Below are positions 8,171-17,249 of a DNA stretch of 64,000 nt, piece by piece. A program made the position numbers and the translations under genes. The notes below the pieces were generated by a model. It saw only the letters and a program-made list of their open reading frames with translations, did not search any database and had not been told where the DNA came from. Source of the stretch: Castellaniella sp. MT123 (GTDB lineage Bacteria; Pseudomonadota; Gammaproteobacteria; Burkholderiales; Burkholderiaceae_B); assembly GCF_039614765.1 (NCBI RefSeq), contig NZ_CP154879.1, positions 2,542,001 through 2,606,000 on the forward strand. The letters run 5' to 3'. Each line of letters opens with the position of its first letter. Position 1 is the stretch's first letter.

Positions 8171-9043
8171 TCAGAAATCGAATTCAGGCTCGATGGTGTC
8201 ACCTACGCTGAGCCACTGCTCGCCATCGGGCAGCGCCGCAATGGCGTTTACGCCGAACAGGACTCCCTGCTCGAACTGGCGGTGGCGGGCCAGCGTGCGG
8301 CCTGGCTCGGGAGCGGTCCGGCCCGTCAGCGGGTCGACATTGGGAATTGGGCAGCGGGCGCAGGGCTTGACGAAGGCAAACCCCAGATCGCCGGTCCGGA
8401 ATCCCGCCAGGTGGTCCTCGTCGTAGGGTTCCAGCCCCTGCAGCACAATGTTGGGCCGAAAACGGATCATGTCCACAGGGGTGTGACCATCCTCTTGCAG
8501 CTGGCCGTTCAGCTGTTCCAGGGAGTGCTGGTTGGCGACCAGAAACGGGAACCCGTCCGCAAACGCAAAGGCATGACGGTCCACCGGCAGGAAGGACTGC
8601 GGCCAGTCGGGGTGCGTCTGGATCCAGTGGGTCACGTGCCGCATGCTGGCCAGGCGGTGAGCCTGGGGGTGGACGCGCAGCAGCCGGCAGGCAATCCCCA
8701 GGAAGCCGCTGAGCCACCGGGCGGCCTCGTCGCCCTGATCGGCGCCCAGGGTGTCGGCGCTGAAGATCGTGACGGGAACGGGAGAAAGCTCCGTACCGGT
8801 GATCGGGACGAAGCAGTCGGACTGTCCGGGCGCCCGCAGCCACAGGCCATTGGCCTGGGGGTCGGGTTGAATCAGCACCATGCGGGGGTGCTGGCGCTGG
8901 GTCATGAAGATCCCCTGCGCATCGACAATGACCCACTGGCGGTCGTGTTCCAGGCCTGATCCCGAGACACGGACCCGGTCGTGGCGGATGCCGGCGCAGG
9001 ATTTGACGGGATAGCTGTAGAGGCTGTGGATGGCCAGGCGCAT
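8171..9043 (-). CDS. MOSC domain protein with MOSC N-terminal beta-barrel, 290 aa
   Basis: The N-terminus (LYSYPVKSCAGI) is the MOSC beta-barrel domain signature. The C-terminal half is a MOSC domain with a conserved Cys region (FVKPCARCPIPNVDP). Such proteins are predicted molybdenum-cofactor sulfur carriers or YcbX/mARC-like reductases detoxifying N-hydroxylated compounds. The start at 9043 matches the domain start; the open frame upstream to 9166 shows no homology. It is convergent with the IclR gene, 10 nt apart. The precise substrate is unknown. Confidence 0.82.
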   Translation of the reverse strand: MRLAIHSLYSYPVKSCAGIRHDRVRVSGSGLEHDRQWVIVDAQGIFMTQRQHPRMVLIQPDPQANGLWLRAPGQSDCFVPITGTELSPVPVTIFSADTLGADQGDEAARWLSGFLGIACRLLRVHPQAHRLASMRHVTHWIQTHPDWPQSFLPVDRHAFAFADGFPFLVANQHSLEQLNGQLQEDGHTPVDMIRFRPNIVLQGLEPYDEDHLAGFRTGDLGFAFVKPCARCPIPNVDPLTGRTAPEPGRTLARHRQFEQGVLFGVNAIAALPDGEQWLSVGDTIEPEFDF

Positions 9044-9189
9044 GGTGGTGGGTGGGCTGGACGGCGAAGCGCCCATTCTATGCCGACACATGGCACCACG
9101 AGAGGATCTCGACTCGGCAGGCCGGGAAAATACCGTAGCATGACGGGATTGCCGCACACTCACCACACACGCGCAAAGCGAGACACCCC

Positions 9190-10083
9190 ATGCCTTTGAA
9201 AGATGTCCTGGCCGCCATGATCGTCATCATGGTCTGGGGCGCCAACTTCGTCGTCATCAAGTTCGGCATCGACGAGTTTCCTCCCATGCTGCTGGGGGCG
9301 CTGCGGTTTTTCTTCGTCGCGTTTCCGGCGATCTTCTTCGTACCACGGCCGGCGGTGCACTGGCGGTATGTCGTGGCTTATGGGGCGACCATCTGCCTGG
9401 GGCAGTTCGTCTTCCTGTTCCTGGCGATCTATCTGGGCATGCCGGCGGGCCTGGCTTCGCTGGTCCTGCAGGCTCAGGCGTTCTTCACGGTGGCCATCGC
9501 CGCCCTGGTGCTGCATGAGGCCATCCGCGCGCATCACGTGCTGGGCATGGGCTTGGCCGTTGTCGGGCTGGTCATGCTGGATGCAGGGGCGGACTCGACC
9601 GCCGTACCGCTGGTGGGTTTCCTGCTGACGCTGCTGGCGGCCTTCAGCTGGGCCGGCGGCAATATCGTGTTGAAGAGCGCGGGCCAGGTGCGCATGCTGT
9701 CGATGGTGGTGTGGGGGGCGTTGCTGCCGCCGATCCCGTTTCTGCTGCTGTCGGCCGCGTTCGAAGGGCCCGACCGCATCGTCGATAGCCTGGCGCATTT
9801 CAGCTGGCGCGGGGTGGGGGTGGTGTTTTATCTGTCGGGGGTCGCCACCCTGGTGGGCTATGTGTTGTGGGGGCGGCTGCTGGCGCGCCATCCGGTGGCC
9901 CGTGTGGCGCCGCTCAGCCTGCTGATCCCGGTGGTCGGGCTGCTGTGCGCCGACTGGATTCTGGGCGAGCGTCTGGGCCTGTGGCAGTGGCTGGGCGGCG
10001 CTGTGGTATTGATCGGACTGATGGTGAACCTGTTTGGCGCCCGGTGGGCCGCGGGTCTTCGGCAACGTCTGCAACGGACTTAG
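9190..10083 (+). CDS. EamA/DMT-superfamily permease, 297 aa
   Basis: Integral inner-membrane protein with about ten hydrophobic helices arranged as two EamA repeats. The opening MIVIMVWGANFVVIKFG is characteristic of drug/metabolite transporter superfamily exporters. The second repeat begins near residue 150 (LLAAFSWAGGNIVLKSAG). It is divergent from the MOSC gene and followed by an aminotransferase gene. Amino-acid or metabolite export is common in the family, but no substrate can be assigned. Confidence 0.85.
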   Translation: MPLKDVLAAMIVIMVWGANFVVIKFGIDEFPPMLLGALRFFFVAFPAIFFVPRPAVHWRYVVAYGATICLGQFVFLFLAIYLGMPAGLASLVLQAQAFFTVAIAALVLHEAIRAHHVLGMGLAVVGLVMLDAGADSTAVPLVGFLLTLLAAFSWAGGNIVLKSAGQVRMLSMVVWGALLPPIPFLLLSAAFEGPDRIVDSLAHFSWRGVGVVFYLSGVATLVGYVLWGRLLARHPVARVAPLSLLIPVVGLLCADWILGERLGLWQWLGGAVVLIGLMVNLFGARWAAGLRQRLQRT

Positions 10084-10097
10084 AATAAGCGTTTGGC

Positions 10098-10111
10098 GAC
10101 GCTGCAGCGTC
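10098..10111. promoter_or_regulatory. 14-bp perfect palindrome before the aminotransferase gene
   Basis: GACGCTGCAGCGTC lies in the 53-nt gap between the EamA gene and the aminotransferase gene, and is followed by a T-rich run. It could be an operator or a weak terminator of the upstream gene. Function is not established. Confidence 0.35.
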
Positions 10112-10136
10112 AGGTTTCTTTCTGGAATAGGTACCC

Positions 10137-11327
10137 ATGACCATCGATCGTGCAGGGCTCAATGCCTTGATGGAAATTACTTCGCGCCCCGAACTGGTGT
10201 TCGTCGGCGGCCAGGGCTCCTGGCTGCAGGACAATACCGGCAAGCGATATCTGGATTTCATCCAGGGGTGGGCAGTCAATTGCCTGGGCCATAATCCGGC
10301 CCCCATGATCGATGCCCTGGCGCGCCAGTCCCACGCGCTGATCAACCCGTCGCCCGCGTTCTATAACCAGCCGTCCATCGACCTGGCCCGTCGTATTGTC
10401 GAGTCCTCATGCTTTGACCGGGTGTTCTTCGCCAACAGCGGCGCGGAAGCCAACGAGGGCGCGATCAAGCTCGCCCGCAAATGGGGCCAGCTGCACCGCA
10501 AGGGCGCCTACAAGATCATCACCTTCGATCACAGTTTCCATGGCCGCACGCTGGCGACGATGTCGGCGTCCGGCAAGGCCGGCTGGGACCGCAAATTCGC
10601 GCCGCAGGTCGATGGCTTCCCGAAGGCTGAACTCAACGATCTGGAATCCGTGCGTGCCCTGATCGACGACCAGACGGTCGCCGTGATGCTGGAACCCGTC
10701 CAGGGCGAGGCCGGCGTGGTCCCGGCCACGCGCGAATTCCTGCAGGCTCTGCGCACCCTGACGCGTGAACAGGGGCTGCTGCTGATCGTGGACGAGGTGC
10801 AGACCGGCATGGGTCGCACGGGCCGCCTGTATGCCTATCAGCATGCCGGGATCGAGCCGGACATCATGACGCTGGGCAAGGGCATCGGCGGCGGCGTACC
10901 GCTGTCGGCGCTGTGCGCGCGCGAAGCGGTCAGCTGTTTCGAACATGGCGACCAGGGCGGCACTTACAACGGCAATCCGCTGATGACGGCGGTGGGCGTG
11001 GCGGTGTTCGACGCGCTGACGGCCCCCGGCTTCCTGGATGCGGTCAACGCCCGCGCGGCTCAGTTGTCGTCCGGGTTGATAGCCCTGTCGGACAAATGGG
11101 GCATGCAAGGCGAACGCGGTGTGGGTCTGCTGCGCGCGCTGGTCATGGACCGCGACGACGGCCCGGCGCTGGTCGAAGCAGCCCGCAACCGCGCCCCCGA
11201 AGGTCTGCTGCTGAACGCCCCGCGCCCCAATCTGCTGCGCTTCATGCCGGCCCTGAACGTCTCGGCCGACGAGATCGACACCATGCTGGCCTGGCTGGAT
11301 GCGCTGGTGGCGCAGGTGCGCCGGTAA
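10137..11327 (+). CDS. argD: Acetylornithine aminotransferase-like PLP enzyme (class III), 396 aa
   Basis: Class-III PLP aminotransferase, likely converting N-acetylglutamate semialdehyde and glutamate to N-acetylornithine in arginine biosynthesis. Visible motifs are [15 protein letters not shown] (cofactor phosphate binding), [24 protein letters not shown] and the PLP lysine in [15 protein letters not shown]. Length and pattern match ArgD. Class-III enzymes also include 4-aminobutyrate and succinylornithine transaminases, so ArgD is likely but not proven. The stop codon directly abuts that of the convergent tusA-like gene. Confidence 0.85.
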   Translation: MTIDRAGLNALMEITSRPELVFVGGQGSWLQDNTGKRYLDFIQGWAVNCLGHNPAPMIDALARQSHALINPSPAFYNQPSIDLARRIVESSCFDRVFFANSGAEANEGAIKLARKWGQLHRKGAYKIITFDHSFHGRTLATMSASGKAGWDRKFAPQVDGFPKAELNDLESVRALIDDQTVAVMLEPVQGEAGVVPATREFLQALRTLTREQGLLLIVDEVQTGMGRTGRLYAYQHAGIEPDIMTLGKGIGGGVPLSALCAREAVSCFEHGDQGGTYNGNPLMTAVGVAVFDALTAPGFLDAVNARAAQLSSGLIALSDKWGMQGERGVGLLRALVMDRDDGPALVEAARNRAPEGLLLNAPRPNLLRFMPALNVSADEIDTMLAWLDALVAQVRR

Positions 11328-11576
11328 TCAGCGCTGCGCCGGCACCTGGATCAGGAACCGGAACAGCGGCCCGTGCTGTTCCACCGCCAGGCAGTCGTAG
11401 CCCTTGGTGCGAGTGTCTTCCGGGATGCCGTGCAGCGACTGGGCGCAGTCGGTGACGACCTCCAGCAATTGGCCCGCCTGCATGGTGGCCAGGGTTTCCA
11501 GGGTGGCGATCGCGTTGTAGGGGCAGTGTTCGCCCCGCAGGTCCAGGGAAAGGTCGGGTTGTGCTTGGGTACTCAT
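11328..11576 (-). CDS. TusA-like sulfurtransferase family protein, 82 aa
   Basis: Small sulfur-carrier-like protein of the TusA/YeeD/YedF fold. The N-terminal block DLRGEHCPYNAIATLE holds the likely active cysteine (Cys18). The family motif CPxP reads CPYN here, with the second proline replaced. The ATG overlaps the stop of the upstream YeeE-like gene as ATGA, so the two are translationally coupled. In characterised YeeE/YeeD pairs the membrane protein takes up thiosulfate and the TusA-like partner receives it (family knowledge). Confidence 0.85.
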   Translation of the reverse strand: MSTQAQPDLSLDLRGEHCPYNAIATLETLATMQAGQLLEVVTDCAQSLHGIPEDTRTKGYDCLAVEQHGPLFRFLIQVPAQR

Positions 11577-12769
11577 GCGGCGGAACTCCGGGAAACAGTA
11601 AAGCGGCGGGCGTTCAGGGACACCAGCAGCAGGGCCAGGACCAGACCGGCCACGCTGATCAACAGGCCCAGGACCGGCCCCAGGCTGTCCAGCAGGTTGA
11701 TCTTGGGGTACGGGGTGGCCAGGGCGGTGCCCAGGCCGTCCCACCAGAAGGCCAGCAGCGTGCCGCCGATGATGTTGCCCAGCCCCACAACCCAGAAGTG
11801 CATCTGGCCTTCCATGGCGCGGTACATCCAGCCGGTTTCGCAGCCGCCCGCCAGCACGATGCCGATGCCAAACAGCAGGCCGCCCAGGATGGCGTTGGGA
11901 CCCATCCAGTAGATCTTGGGGGCGACCCCCAGCGCGATGGCGCCAAATGTTCCGAAGCACGCCACGATCATGCCCAGCAGGATGCCGTGGGCAATTTTCG
12001 TGCGCCCGGTCGTCCACAGGTCGCGGGCGGCGCTGGTGAAGCAGATCTGCGCGCGTTCGATCACACCGCCGAAGAACAGGCCGAACACGACCGCCAGCCC
12101 CAGCACGGCGGAGGCTTCAAAGCGCCAGGCGGCGAAGGCGACCGCCAGGGCCGCGACGAGCAGCCCCAGCCGACCCTGCAAGGCGGCGCGGCGTTGCAGC
12201 GCAGCCGGGTCGGAAAACAGCGGGCTGGCCTGGGCCCTGAGGCGCAAGGGAGTGCGCAGAAACGGCAGCAGGCACAGTTTCACGCCGATCCAGGCACCGC
12301 CGACGGTGGCCAGCATGAAGGCCCAGGCATGCAGCGAGAACATGGGGATGCCGGTGAAAAAGGCCGCCAGATTGCAGCCCATGGCAAGGCGCGCACCGAA
12401 TCCGGCGATGATGCCGCCGACCAGGCCCTGGGCCAGGCGTCGCTTGCTGACGGGGCTGCGTAGCTGGAAGTTGTTGGCCCACAATGTGGTGCACAGCGCG
12501 CCCAGCAGCATGCCGATGATCATGACGCCGTCGATGCGCGTCAGCGGAGTGCCTTCCAGGCCGATCAGGTGAAAGTAAGTCCACTGTTCCGGATGCAGGC
12601 CGAACCAGGACGCGACATGGCCGCCCCAGCGGGTGAATTCGCCGGTGACGGCCCAGAAGGTGTGGGTGATGGCAAAGTAATAGGCGGAAGCGACGCCCAG
12701 CGCGATCAGGGCGGGAATGGGCGACCAGAAGCGCACCAGATAGCGGTCGCGGAATTCGGACAAGGACAT
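11573..12769 (-). CDS. YeeE/YedE-family membrane protein, probable thiosulfate/sulfur transporter, 398 aa
   Basis: Polytopic inner-membrane protein of the YeeE/YedE family with repeated hydrophobic helices. Two conserved cysteine motifs are seen: ARLAMGCNLAAFFTG and GGCETGWMYRAMEGQ. In structurally studied YeeE such cysteines line the thiosulfate path (established for the family). Together with the overlapping TusA-like gene it forms a two-gene sulfur-uptake unit. The family also includes proteins linked to selenium metabolism, so the substrate is inferred. Confidence 0.85.
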   Translation of the reverse strand: MSLSEFRDRYLVRFWSPIPALIALGVASAYYFAITHTFWAVTGEFTRWGGHVASWFGLHPEQWTYFHLIGLEGTPLTRIDGVMIIGMLLGALCTTLWANNFQLRSPVSKRRLAQGLVGGIIAGFGARLAMGCNLAAFFTGIPMFSLHAWAFMLATVGGAWIGVKLCLLPFLRTPLRLRAQASPLFSDPAALQRRAALQGRLGLLVAALAVAFAAWRFEASAVLGLAVVFGLFFGGVIERAQICFTSAARDLWTTGRTKIAHGILLGMIVACFGTFGAIALGVAPKIYWMGPNAILGGLLFGIGIVLAGGCETGWMYRAMEGQMHFWVVGLGNIIGGTLLAFWWDGLGTALATPYPKINLLDSLGPVLGLLISVAGLVLALLLVSLNARRFTVSRSSAA

Positions 12770-12903
12770 GGATGTGGAATCGTCAGGAGGGAAACGGCCG
12801 GGCTTGGCGGCCAGGCGGCGATTTTACTCCTGGCGGCAAGAAGCCGCCGGTGCGGTTGCCTCCGGCGACTTCTTCTTCGGTCCCGGGCTATCTGGGGCTG
12901 TGA

Positions 12904-12925
12904 TGCCCGGCCGTAGGGCCGGGCA
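12904..12925 (-). terminator. Hairpin downstream of malate synthase gene
   Basis: A perfect 9-bp stem TGCCCGGCC / GGCCGGGCA with a GTAG loop lies 17 nt past the malate synthase stop. There is no T-tract, so it may terminate weakly or protect the mRNA end. Confidence 0.5.
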
Positions 12926-12941
12926 CGCGGCTGATGCGCGA

Positions 12942-15116
12942 TCAGGCCTTGGCGGCCTGTTCAGCCTTTTTCAACTGGCGCCAGTGGTGCAGCAGCGGCT
13001 CGGTGTAGCCGTTGGGTTGTTCCAGGCCCTTGAAGATCAGGTCGCTGGCGGCCTTGAAGGCGCAGGACGTGTCGAAGTGGCCGTCCATGGGCTCGTAGGC
13101 GGCGTCGCCCGCGTTTTGCTTGTCCACGATGGCGGCCATGCGGCGCAGGGTGGATTCGACCTGGGCGCGGTTGGTGATGCCGTGCAACAGCCAGTTGGCG
13201 ATGTGCTGGCTGGAAATACGCAGTGTGGCGCGGTCCTCCATCAGGCCCACGTCATGGATGTCGAGCACCTTCGAGCAGCCCACGCCCTGATCGATCCAGC
13301 GCACCACGTAGCCCAGGATGCCCTGGCAGTTGTTGTCCAGCTCCTGCTGGACCTGCTCGGCGCTCCAGTTTGTGTCGCGGGCGACCGGCACGGTCAGGAT
13401 GCGGTCGGTGTAGTCCTCGTGGTGGCCTTCCAGGGATTTCTGCACCTCGACCACGTCGACCTGATGATAGTGCAGGGCATGCAGCGTGGCGGCGGTGGGC
13501 GAGGGCACCCAGGCTGTGTTGCCGCCGGCCTTCACGTGATTGATCTTCTGTTCCAGCATGGCGGCCATCAGGTCGGGCATGGCCCACATGCCCTTGCCGA
13601 TCTGGGCGTGGCCGCGCAGGCCGCATTCCAGGCCGGTTTGCACGTTGTTCAGTTCGTAGGCCTGGATCCACGCCTGGTTCTTCATGTCGCCCTTGCGCAC
13701 CATCGCGCCGGCGCGCATGGACGTGTGCAGTTCGTCGCCGGTGCGGTCCAGGAAGCCGGTGTTGATGAACGCCACGCGCTCGGCGGCGGCGGCGATGCAG
13801 GCCTTCAGGTTGATGCTGGTGCGACGCTCCTCGTCCATGATGCCCATCTTGATCGTGTTGGGCGCCAGGCCCAGCAGCTTCTCGACGCGCGCGAAGATCT
13901 CGCTGGCGAAGGCGACCTCGTCGGGGCCGTGCATTTTCGGCTTGACGATGTAGATCGAGCCGGTGCGCGAGTTCTTGCGGTTTTTCAGGTCGGGGATGGC
14001 GGTGAGTGCCGTGCACACGGCATCCAGGATGCCTTCGGGCACTTCGTTTCCGTCGCGGTCCAGGATGGCCGGAGTGGTCATCAGGTGGCCGACGTTGCGC
14101 ACGAACATGAGCGAGCGGCCGTGCAGAGTGCCCGTGCCGCCGTCGCGCGCCGTGTAGGTGCGGTCGTCGTTCAGACGACGGGTGACGGTCTTGCCACCCT
14201 TGAGCAGGTCCTCCGTCAGGTCGCCCTTCATCAGGCCCAGCCAGTTGCGGTAGGCGAGAACCTTGTCGTCGGCATCGACGGCAGCCACCGAGTCTTCGCA
14301 GTCCATGATGGTGGTCAGCGCCGCTTCGATCAACACGTCCTTGATGTGGGCGTCATCGGTCTTGCCGATGGGCGAGTTGGCGTCGAACTGGATCTCGAAG
14401 TGCACGCCGTGGTGGCGGAACACCAGCGCTTCCGGGCTGGCCGCGTTGCCGCGATGGCCCAGGAAGACCTGGCCGTCGGCCAGGCGGGTCGTGGCGCCGT
14501 TTTTCAGGGTGACCTGCAGGTCTCCGTTGACGACGGCATAGCCGGCGGCGTCGCGGTGCGAACCCTGAACCAGAGGGATGCTGTCGTCCAGGAACTTGCG
14601 GGCAAAGGCGATGACGCGGGCGCCACGCACCGGGTTGTAGCCGCCGGCGCGGGTGGCGCCGTCCGTTTCGGGGATGGCGTCGGTGCCGTAGAGCGCGTCG
14701 TACAGGCTGCCCCAGCGTGCGTTGGCGGCGTTCAGGGCATAGCGGGCGTTCATGATGGGCACGACCAGCTGCGGGCCAGCCTGGGATGTGATCTCGGTGT
14801 CCACGTTGGCGGTGGTGACCTTCACCTGGGCAGGTGCGTCCTTCAGGTAGCCGATTTCGCGCAGGAAGGCGCGATAGGCGGCCGGGTCGGCGACGGGGCC
14901 CGGGTGTTTGCCGTACCAGTCGTCCATGGCGGCCTGGATGCGGTCGCGTTCGGCCAGCAGGGCGCGGTTCTTGGGGGCCAGGTCGTGCATGATCGCAGCC
15001 AGGCCTTCCCAGAAGGCGGCGGGCTGCACGCCGGTGCCCGGCAGTGCTTCCTGTTCGAGGAATTGATGCAGCACGGCCGCGATCTGGAGGCCATGGCTGG
15101 AAATGCGATCGGTCAT
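12942..15116 (-). CDS. glcB: Malate synthase G, 724 aa
   Basis: Condenses glyoxylate with acetyl-CoA to malate in the cytoplasm. Length equals that of the single-chain G isoform (about 723 aa), and the sequence follows that family throughout ([64 protein letters not shown]). The start at 15116 gives MTDRISS; the longer open frame to 15185 lacks similarity. It has its own promoter (15228-15256) and is separated from the next gene by a terminator. It offers a second outlet for glyoxylate beside the glycerate pathway encoded just upstream. Confidence 0.97.
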   Translation of the reverse strand: MTDRISSHGLQIAAVLHQFLEQEALPGTGVQPAAFWEGLAAIMHDLAPKNRALLAERDRIQAAMDDWYGKHPGPVADPAAYRAFLREIGYLKDAPAQVKVTTANVDTEITSQAGPQLVVPIMNARYALNAANARWGSLYDALYGTDAIPETDGATRAGGYNPVRGARVIAFARKFLDDSIPLVQGSHRDAAGYAVVNGDLQVTLKNGATTRLADGQVFLGHRGNAASPEALVFRHHGVHFEIQFDANSPIGKTDDAHIKDVLIEAALTTIMDCEDSVAAVDADDKVLAYRNWLGLMKGDLTEDLLKGGKTVTRRLNDDRTYTARDGGTGTLHGRSLMFVRNVGHLMTTPAILDRDGNEVPEGILDAVCTALTAIPDLKNRKNSRTGSIYIVKPKMHGPDEVAFASEIFARVEKLLGLAPNTIKMGIMDEERRTSINLKACIAAAAERVAFINTGFLDRTGDELHTSMRAGAMVRKGDMKNQAWIQAYELNNVQTGLECGLRGHAQIGKGMWAMPDLMAAMLEQKINHVKAGGNTAWVPSPTAATLHALHYHQVDVVEVQKSLEGHHEDYTDRILTVPVARDTNWSAEQVQQELDNNCQGILGYVVRWIDQGVGCSKVLDIHDVGLMEDRATLRISSQHIANWLLHGITNRAQVESTLRRMAAIVDKQNAGDAAYEPMDGHFDTSCAFKAASDLIFKGLEQPNGYTEPLLHHWRQLKKAEQAAKA

Positions 15117-15227
15117 GATGGTCCTTGAGAGATAAACAGGAACGCGGTGCCGGCACGCGCAGTCCGGCTGAACTGGGCAGCGCACGCGCGGGCGCCCTGT
15201 CGCGTTGCAATCTGGCGTAATCCTCTG

Positions 15228-15256
15228 ATTATAGGCAGTCTTGTATAAGAGTTAAA
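15228..15256 (-). promoter_or_regulatory. Sigma70-type promoter of glcB
   Basis: On the minus strand TTTAAC (15251-15256) and a perfect TATAAT (15228-15233) are separated by 17 nt and lie about 110 nt before the malate synthase start. The match to consensus spacing and -10 is good. GTATAAG at 15243-15249 (plus strand) lies within the spacer. Confidence 0.7.
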
Positions 15257-15313
15257 GCGCCGGCCCGATCTGAATCTCGGCCCCGGAAGTCTCGCAAGCT
15301 ACCGCCCCATAAA

Positions 15314-15343
15314 GAAAAAAGCCCGCTTCACAGGAAGCGGGCT
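15314..15343 (-). terminator. Rho-independent terminator after pyk
   Basis: On the minus strand a perfect 10-bp stem AGCCCGCTTC / GAAGCGGGCT with a 4-nt loop is followed by a run of T. It lies 26 nt past the pyruvate kinase stop and ends the gcl-to-pyk gene string. Confidence 0.9.
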
Positions 15344-15368
15344 GGCTATATGCCGGTTCAGATACTGC

Positions 15369-16793
15369 TTATTTCTTTGGCACCTGGGCGATATGCAGCA
15401 GATTGGTGCTGCCGCTGCGCCCGAAAGGCAGGCCGGCGATGACGATCAGGCTGTCGCCCGGCGCCGCCAACCCCGCGCGCAGGGCGGCGTCGGTGGCGCG
15501 CTCGATCATCTCGCTGGCTTCGCGCAGCTGTTCGGGGAAGTGGACGGGTCGCACTCCCCATGCCAGGGTCAGACGGCGCGCGGTGCGTTGTTCGGGCGTC
15601 AGGGCCAGGATCGGCGTGGTGGGCCGTTCCCGGCTGGCGCGCAGGGCGCTGAAGCCGGAGGCGGTATAGGCGACTGTGGCCGCGGGTTCCAGCAGGCCGG
15701 CCACGCGGCGCAGCGCACAGCAGATCGCGTCCGGGATGTTGGCCTCGGCAGGACCGTGGGTGGCGTCCAGGTTGGCGCGCCAGGACGGATCGGCTTCCAC
15801 CTCGTGGATGATGCGCGTCATGATGGAGACGGCCTCCACAGGATACTGGCCGGATGCCGATTCGGCCGACAGCATGACGGCATCGGCGCCGCTGTACACC
15901 GCCGTGGCGACATCCGAGGCTTCCGCGCGGGTGGGAACCGGGGCGCTGATCATGGATTCCAGCATTTGGGTCGCAACCACCACCGGCTTGCCCGCGGCGC
16001 GGGCGTGGCGCACGATGCGCTGTTGCAGCACGGGGACGCGCTGGGGCGGCAGTTCCACGCCCAGATCGCCGCGCGCCACCATGATCCCATCGGCCTGTTC
16101 GATGATCGCATCCAGATGTTCGATGGCGGCCGGTTTTTCCAGCTTGGCCATGATCCAGGCGCGATCGCCGATCAGGCTGCGCGCTTCGGCGATGTCTTCC
16201 GGGCGCTGGACGAAGGACAGAGCCACCCAATCCACACCCAGGGACAGGCCGAATTCCAGGTCGGCGCGGTCCTTCGCGGTCAGGGGCGAGATGGGCAGGA
16301 TGACGCCGGGCACGTTCACCCCCTTGTGGTCGGACAAGGGGCCGCCGACCATTACGGTCGTGTCGGCGAAGTCCGGGCCGTGGCGATCCACGCGCAGGCG
16401 CAGCTTGCCGTCGTCCAGCAGCAGGTCGGTGCCGTCTTCCAGCGCCGCGAAAATTTCGGGATGAGGCAGGTTGGCGCGCTGCGCATCGCCTTCGGTGGCG
16501 TCCAGGTCCAGACGAAAGGCCTGGCCGGCCTGCAGGGTGGTCTTGCCGCCGGCGATCCTGCCGACCCGCAGCTTCGGCCCCTGCAGATCCATCAGGATGC
16601 CGATGGGGCGACCGATGTCCTGTTCGATCCGGCGGATGGTGCGATAGCGCTCGGCATGGTCTTCATGGCTGCCGTGGCTGAAGTTCAGGCGGAACATATT
16701 GGCGCCGGCGTCGACCAGCGCACGGATCTGTTCCGCCGTGGAGCTGGCGGGGCCCAAGGTCGCCAGGATGCGGGCGCGGCGCTCGGGGGTCAT
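15369..16793 (-). CDS. pyk: Pyruvate kinase, 474 aa
   Basis: Converts phosphoenolpyruvate and ADP to pyruvate and ATP. Family blocks are complete: ATLGPASS, FRLNFSHGSHEDH, DLQGPKLRVG, the catalytic lysine region MAKLEKPAAIEHLD, GIMVARGDLGVELP and the switch-type MLSAESASGQYP. It overlaps the glcG-like gene by 4 nt (ATGA) and ends a gene string that converts glyoxylate to 2-phosphoglycerate, so this isozyme probably serves growth on glyoxylate-producing substrates. Another pyk for central glycolysis may exist elsewhere (inference). Confidence 0.95.
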   Translation of the reverse strand: MTPERRARILATLGPASSTAEQIRALVDAGANMFRLNFSHGSHEDHAERYRTIRRIEQDIGRPIGILMDLQGPKLRVGRIAGGKTTLQAGQAFRLDLDATEGDAQRANLPHPEIFAALEDGTDLLLDDGKLRLRVDRHGPDFADTTVMVGGPLSDHKGVNVPGVILPISPLTAKDRADLEFGLSLGVDWVALSFVQRPEDIAEARSLIGDRAWIMAKLEKPAAIEHLDAIIEQADGIMVARGDLGVELPPQRVPVLQQRIVRHARAAGKPVVVATQMLESMISAPVPTRAEASDVATAVYSGADAVMLSAESASGQYPVEAVSIMTRIIHEVEADPSWRANLDATHGPAEANIPDAICCALRRVAGLLEPAATVAYTASGFSALRASRERPTTPILALTPEQRTARRLTLAWGVRPVHFPEQLREASEMIERATDAALRAGLAAPGDSLIVIAGLPFGRSGSTNLLHIAQVPKK

Positions 16794-17221
16794 GCCTGTT
16801 TTCCCTGGGTTGCCTGATCGGATCCGTCGAGGGCGGCCACGCCGGCGCGGGCAACCTGGGCATCCTGGCTGGCCTTCACGCCCGAGACGCCGATGGCGCC
16901 GATGATCTGGCCGTCATGGATGATGGGTTCGCCGCCTTCCAGCGGCATGATCGGCATGGACAGGGCGGCGAAGCGGCCCTGGTTGACCATGTCCTCGTAG
17001 ACCTTGCTGGGTTTGCCGCCCACAGCGCTGGTGTGCGCCTTGCCGGGGGCGACCTGGGCGCTGTTCAGGGGGGCGCCGTCCATGCGCTGCAGCCACAGGG
17101 CGTGGCCGCCGGCGTCGCAGATGGCGATGCTGACGTTCCAGCCGTTGTTCCGGGCCTCGGTTTCTGCCGCGGCAGCCATGCGGCGGGCATCTTCCAGGGT
17201 CAGGGCGCGAATCATTTTCAT
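16790..17221 (-). CDS. glcG: GlcG/HbpS-family protein, 143 aa
   Basis: Small DUF336 protein (GlcG/HbpS, heme-binding-like fold) often found in glycolate/glyoxylate loci. Typical blocks are LTLEDARRMAAAAETEA, ICDAGGHALWLQRMDGAP, GKAHTSA and GEPIIHDGQIIGAIGVSG. The start at 17221 is preceded by AGGAG on the minus strand. Its biochemical role is not settled. The position between ttuD and pyk is conserved in related bacteria as far as I recall. Confidence 0.85.
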   Translation of the reverse strand: MKMIRALTLEDARRMAAAAETEARNNGWNVSIAICDAGGHALWLQRMDGAPLNSAQVAPGKAHTSAVGGKPSKVYEDMVNQGRFAALSMPIMPLEGGEPIIHDGQIIGAIGVSGVKASQDAQVARAGVAALDGSDQATQGKQA

Positions 17222-17249
17222 GGGGTATCTCCTAGGGACCGCCATCCGT

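Noticed and set aside
12768-15128. Very long open frame on the plus strand opposite malate synthase
   Set aside because: It is antisense to a clearly conserved gene. High third-position GC keeps stop codons rare, and the translation is Gly/Val/His/Gln-rich without domain features.
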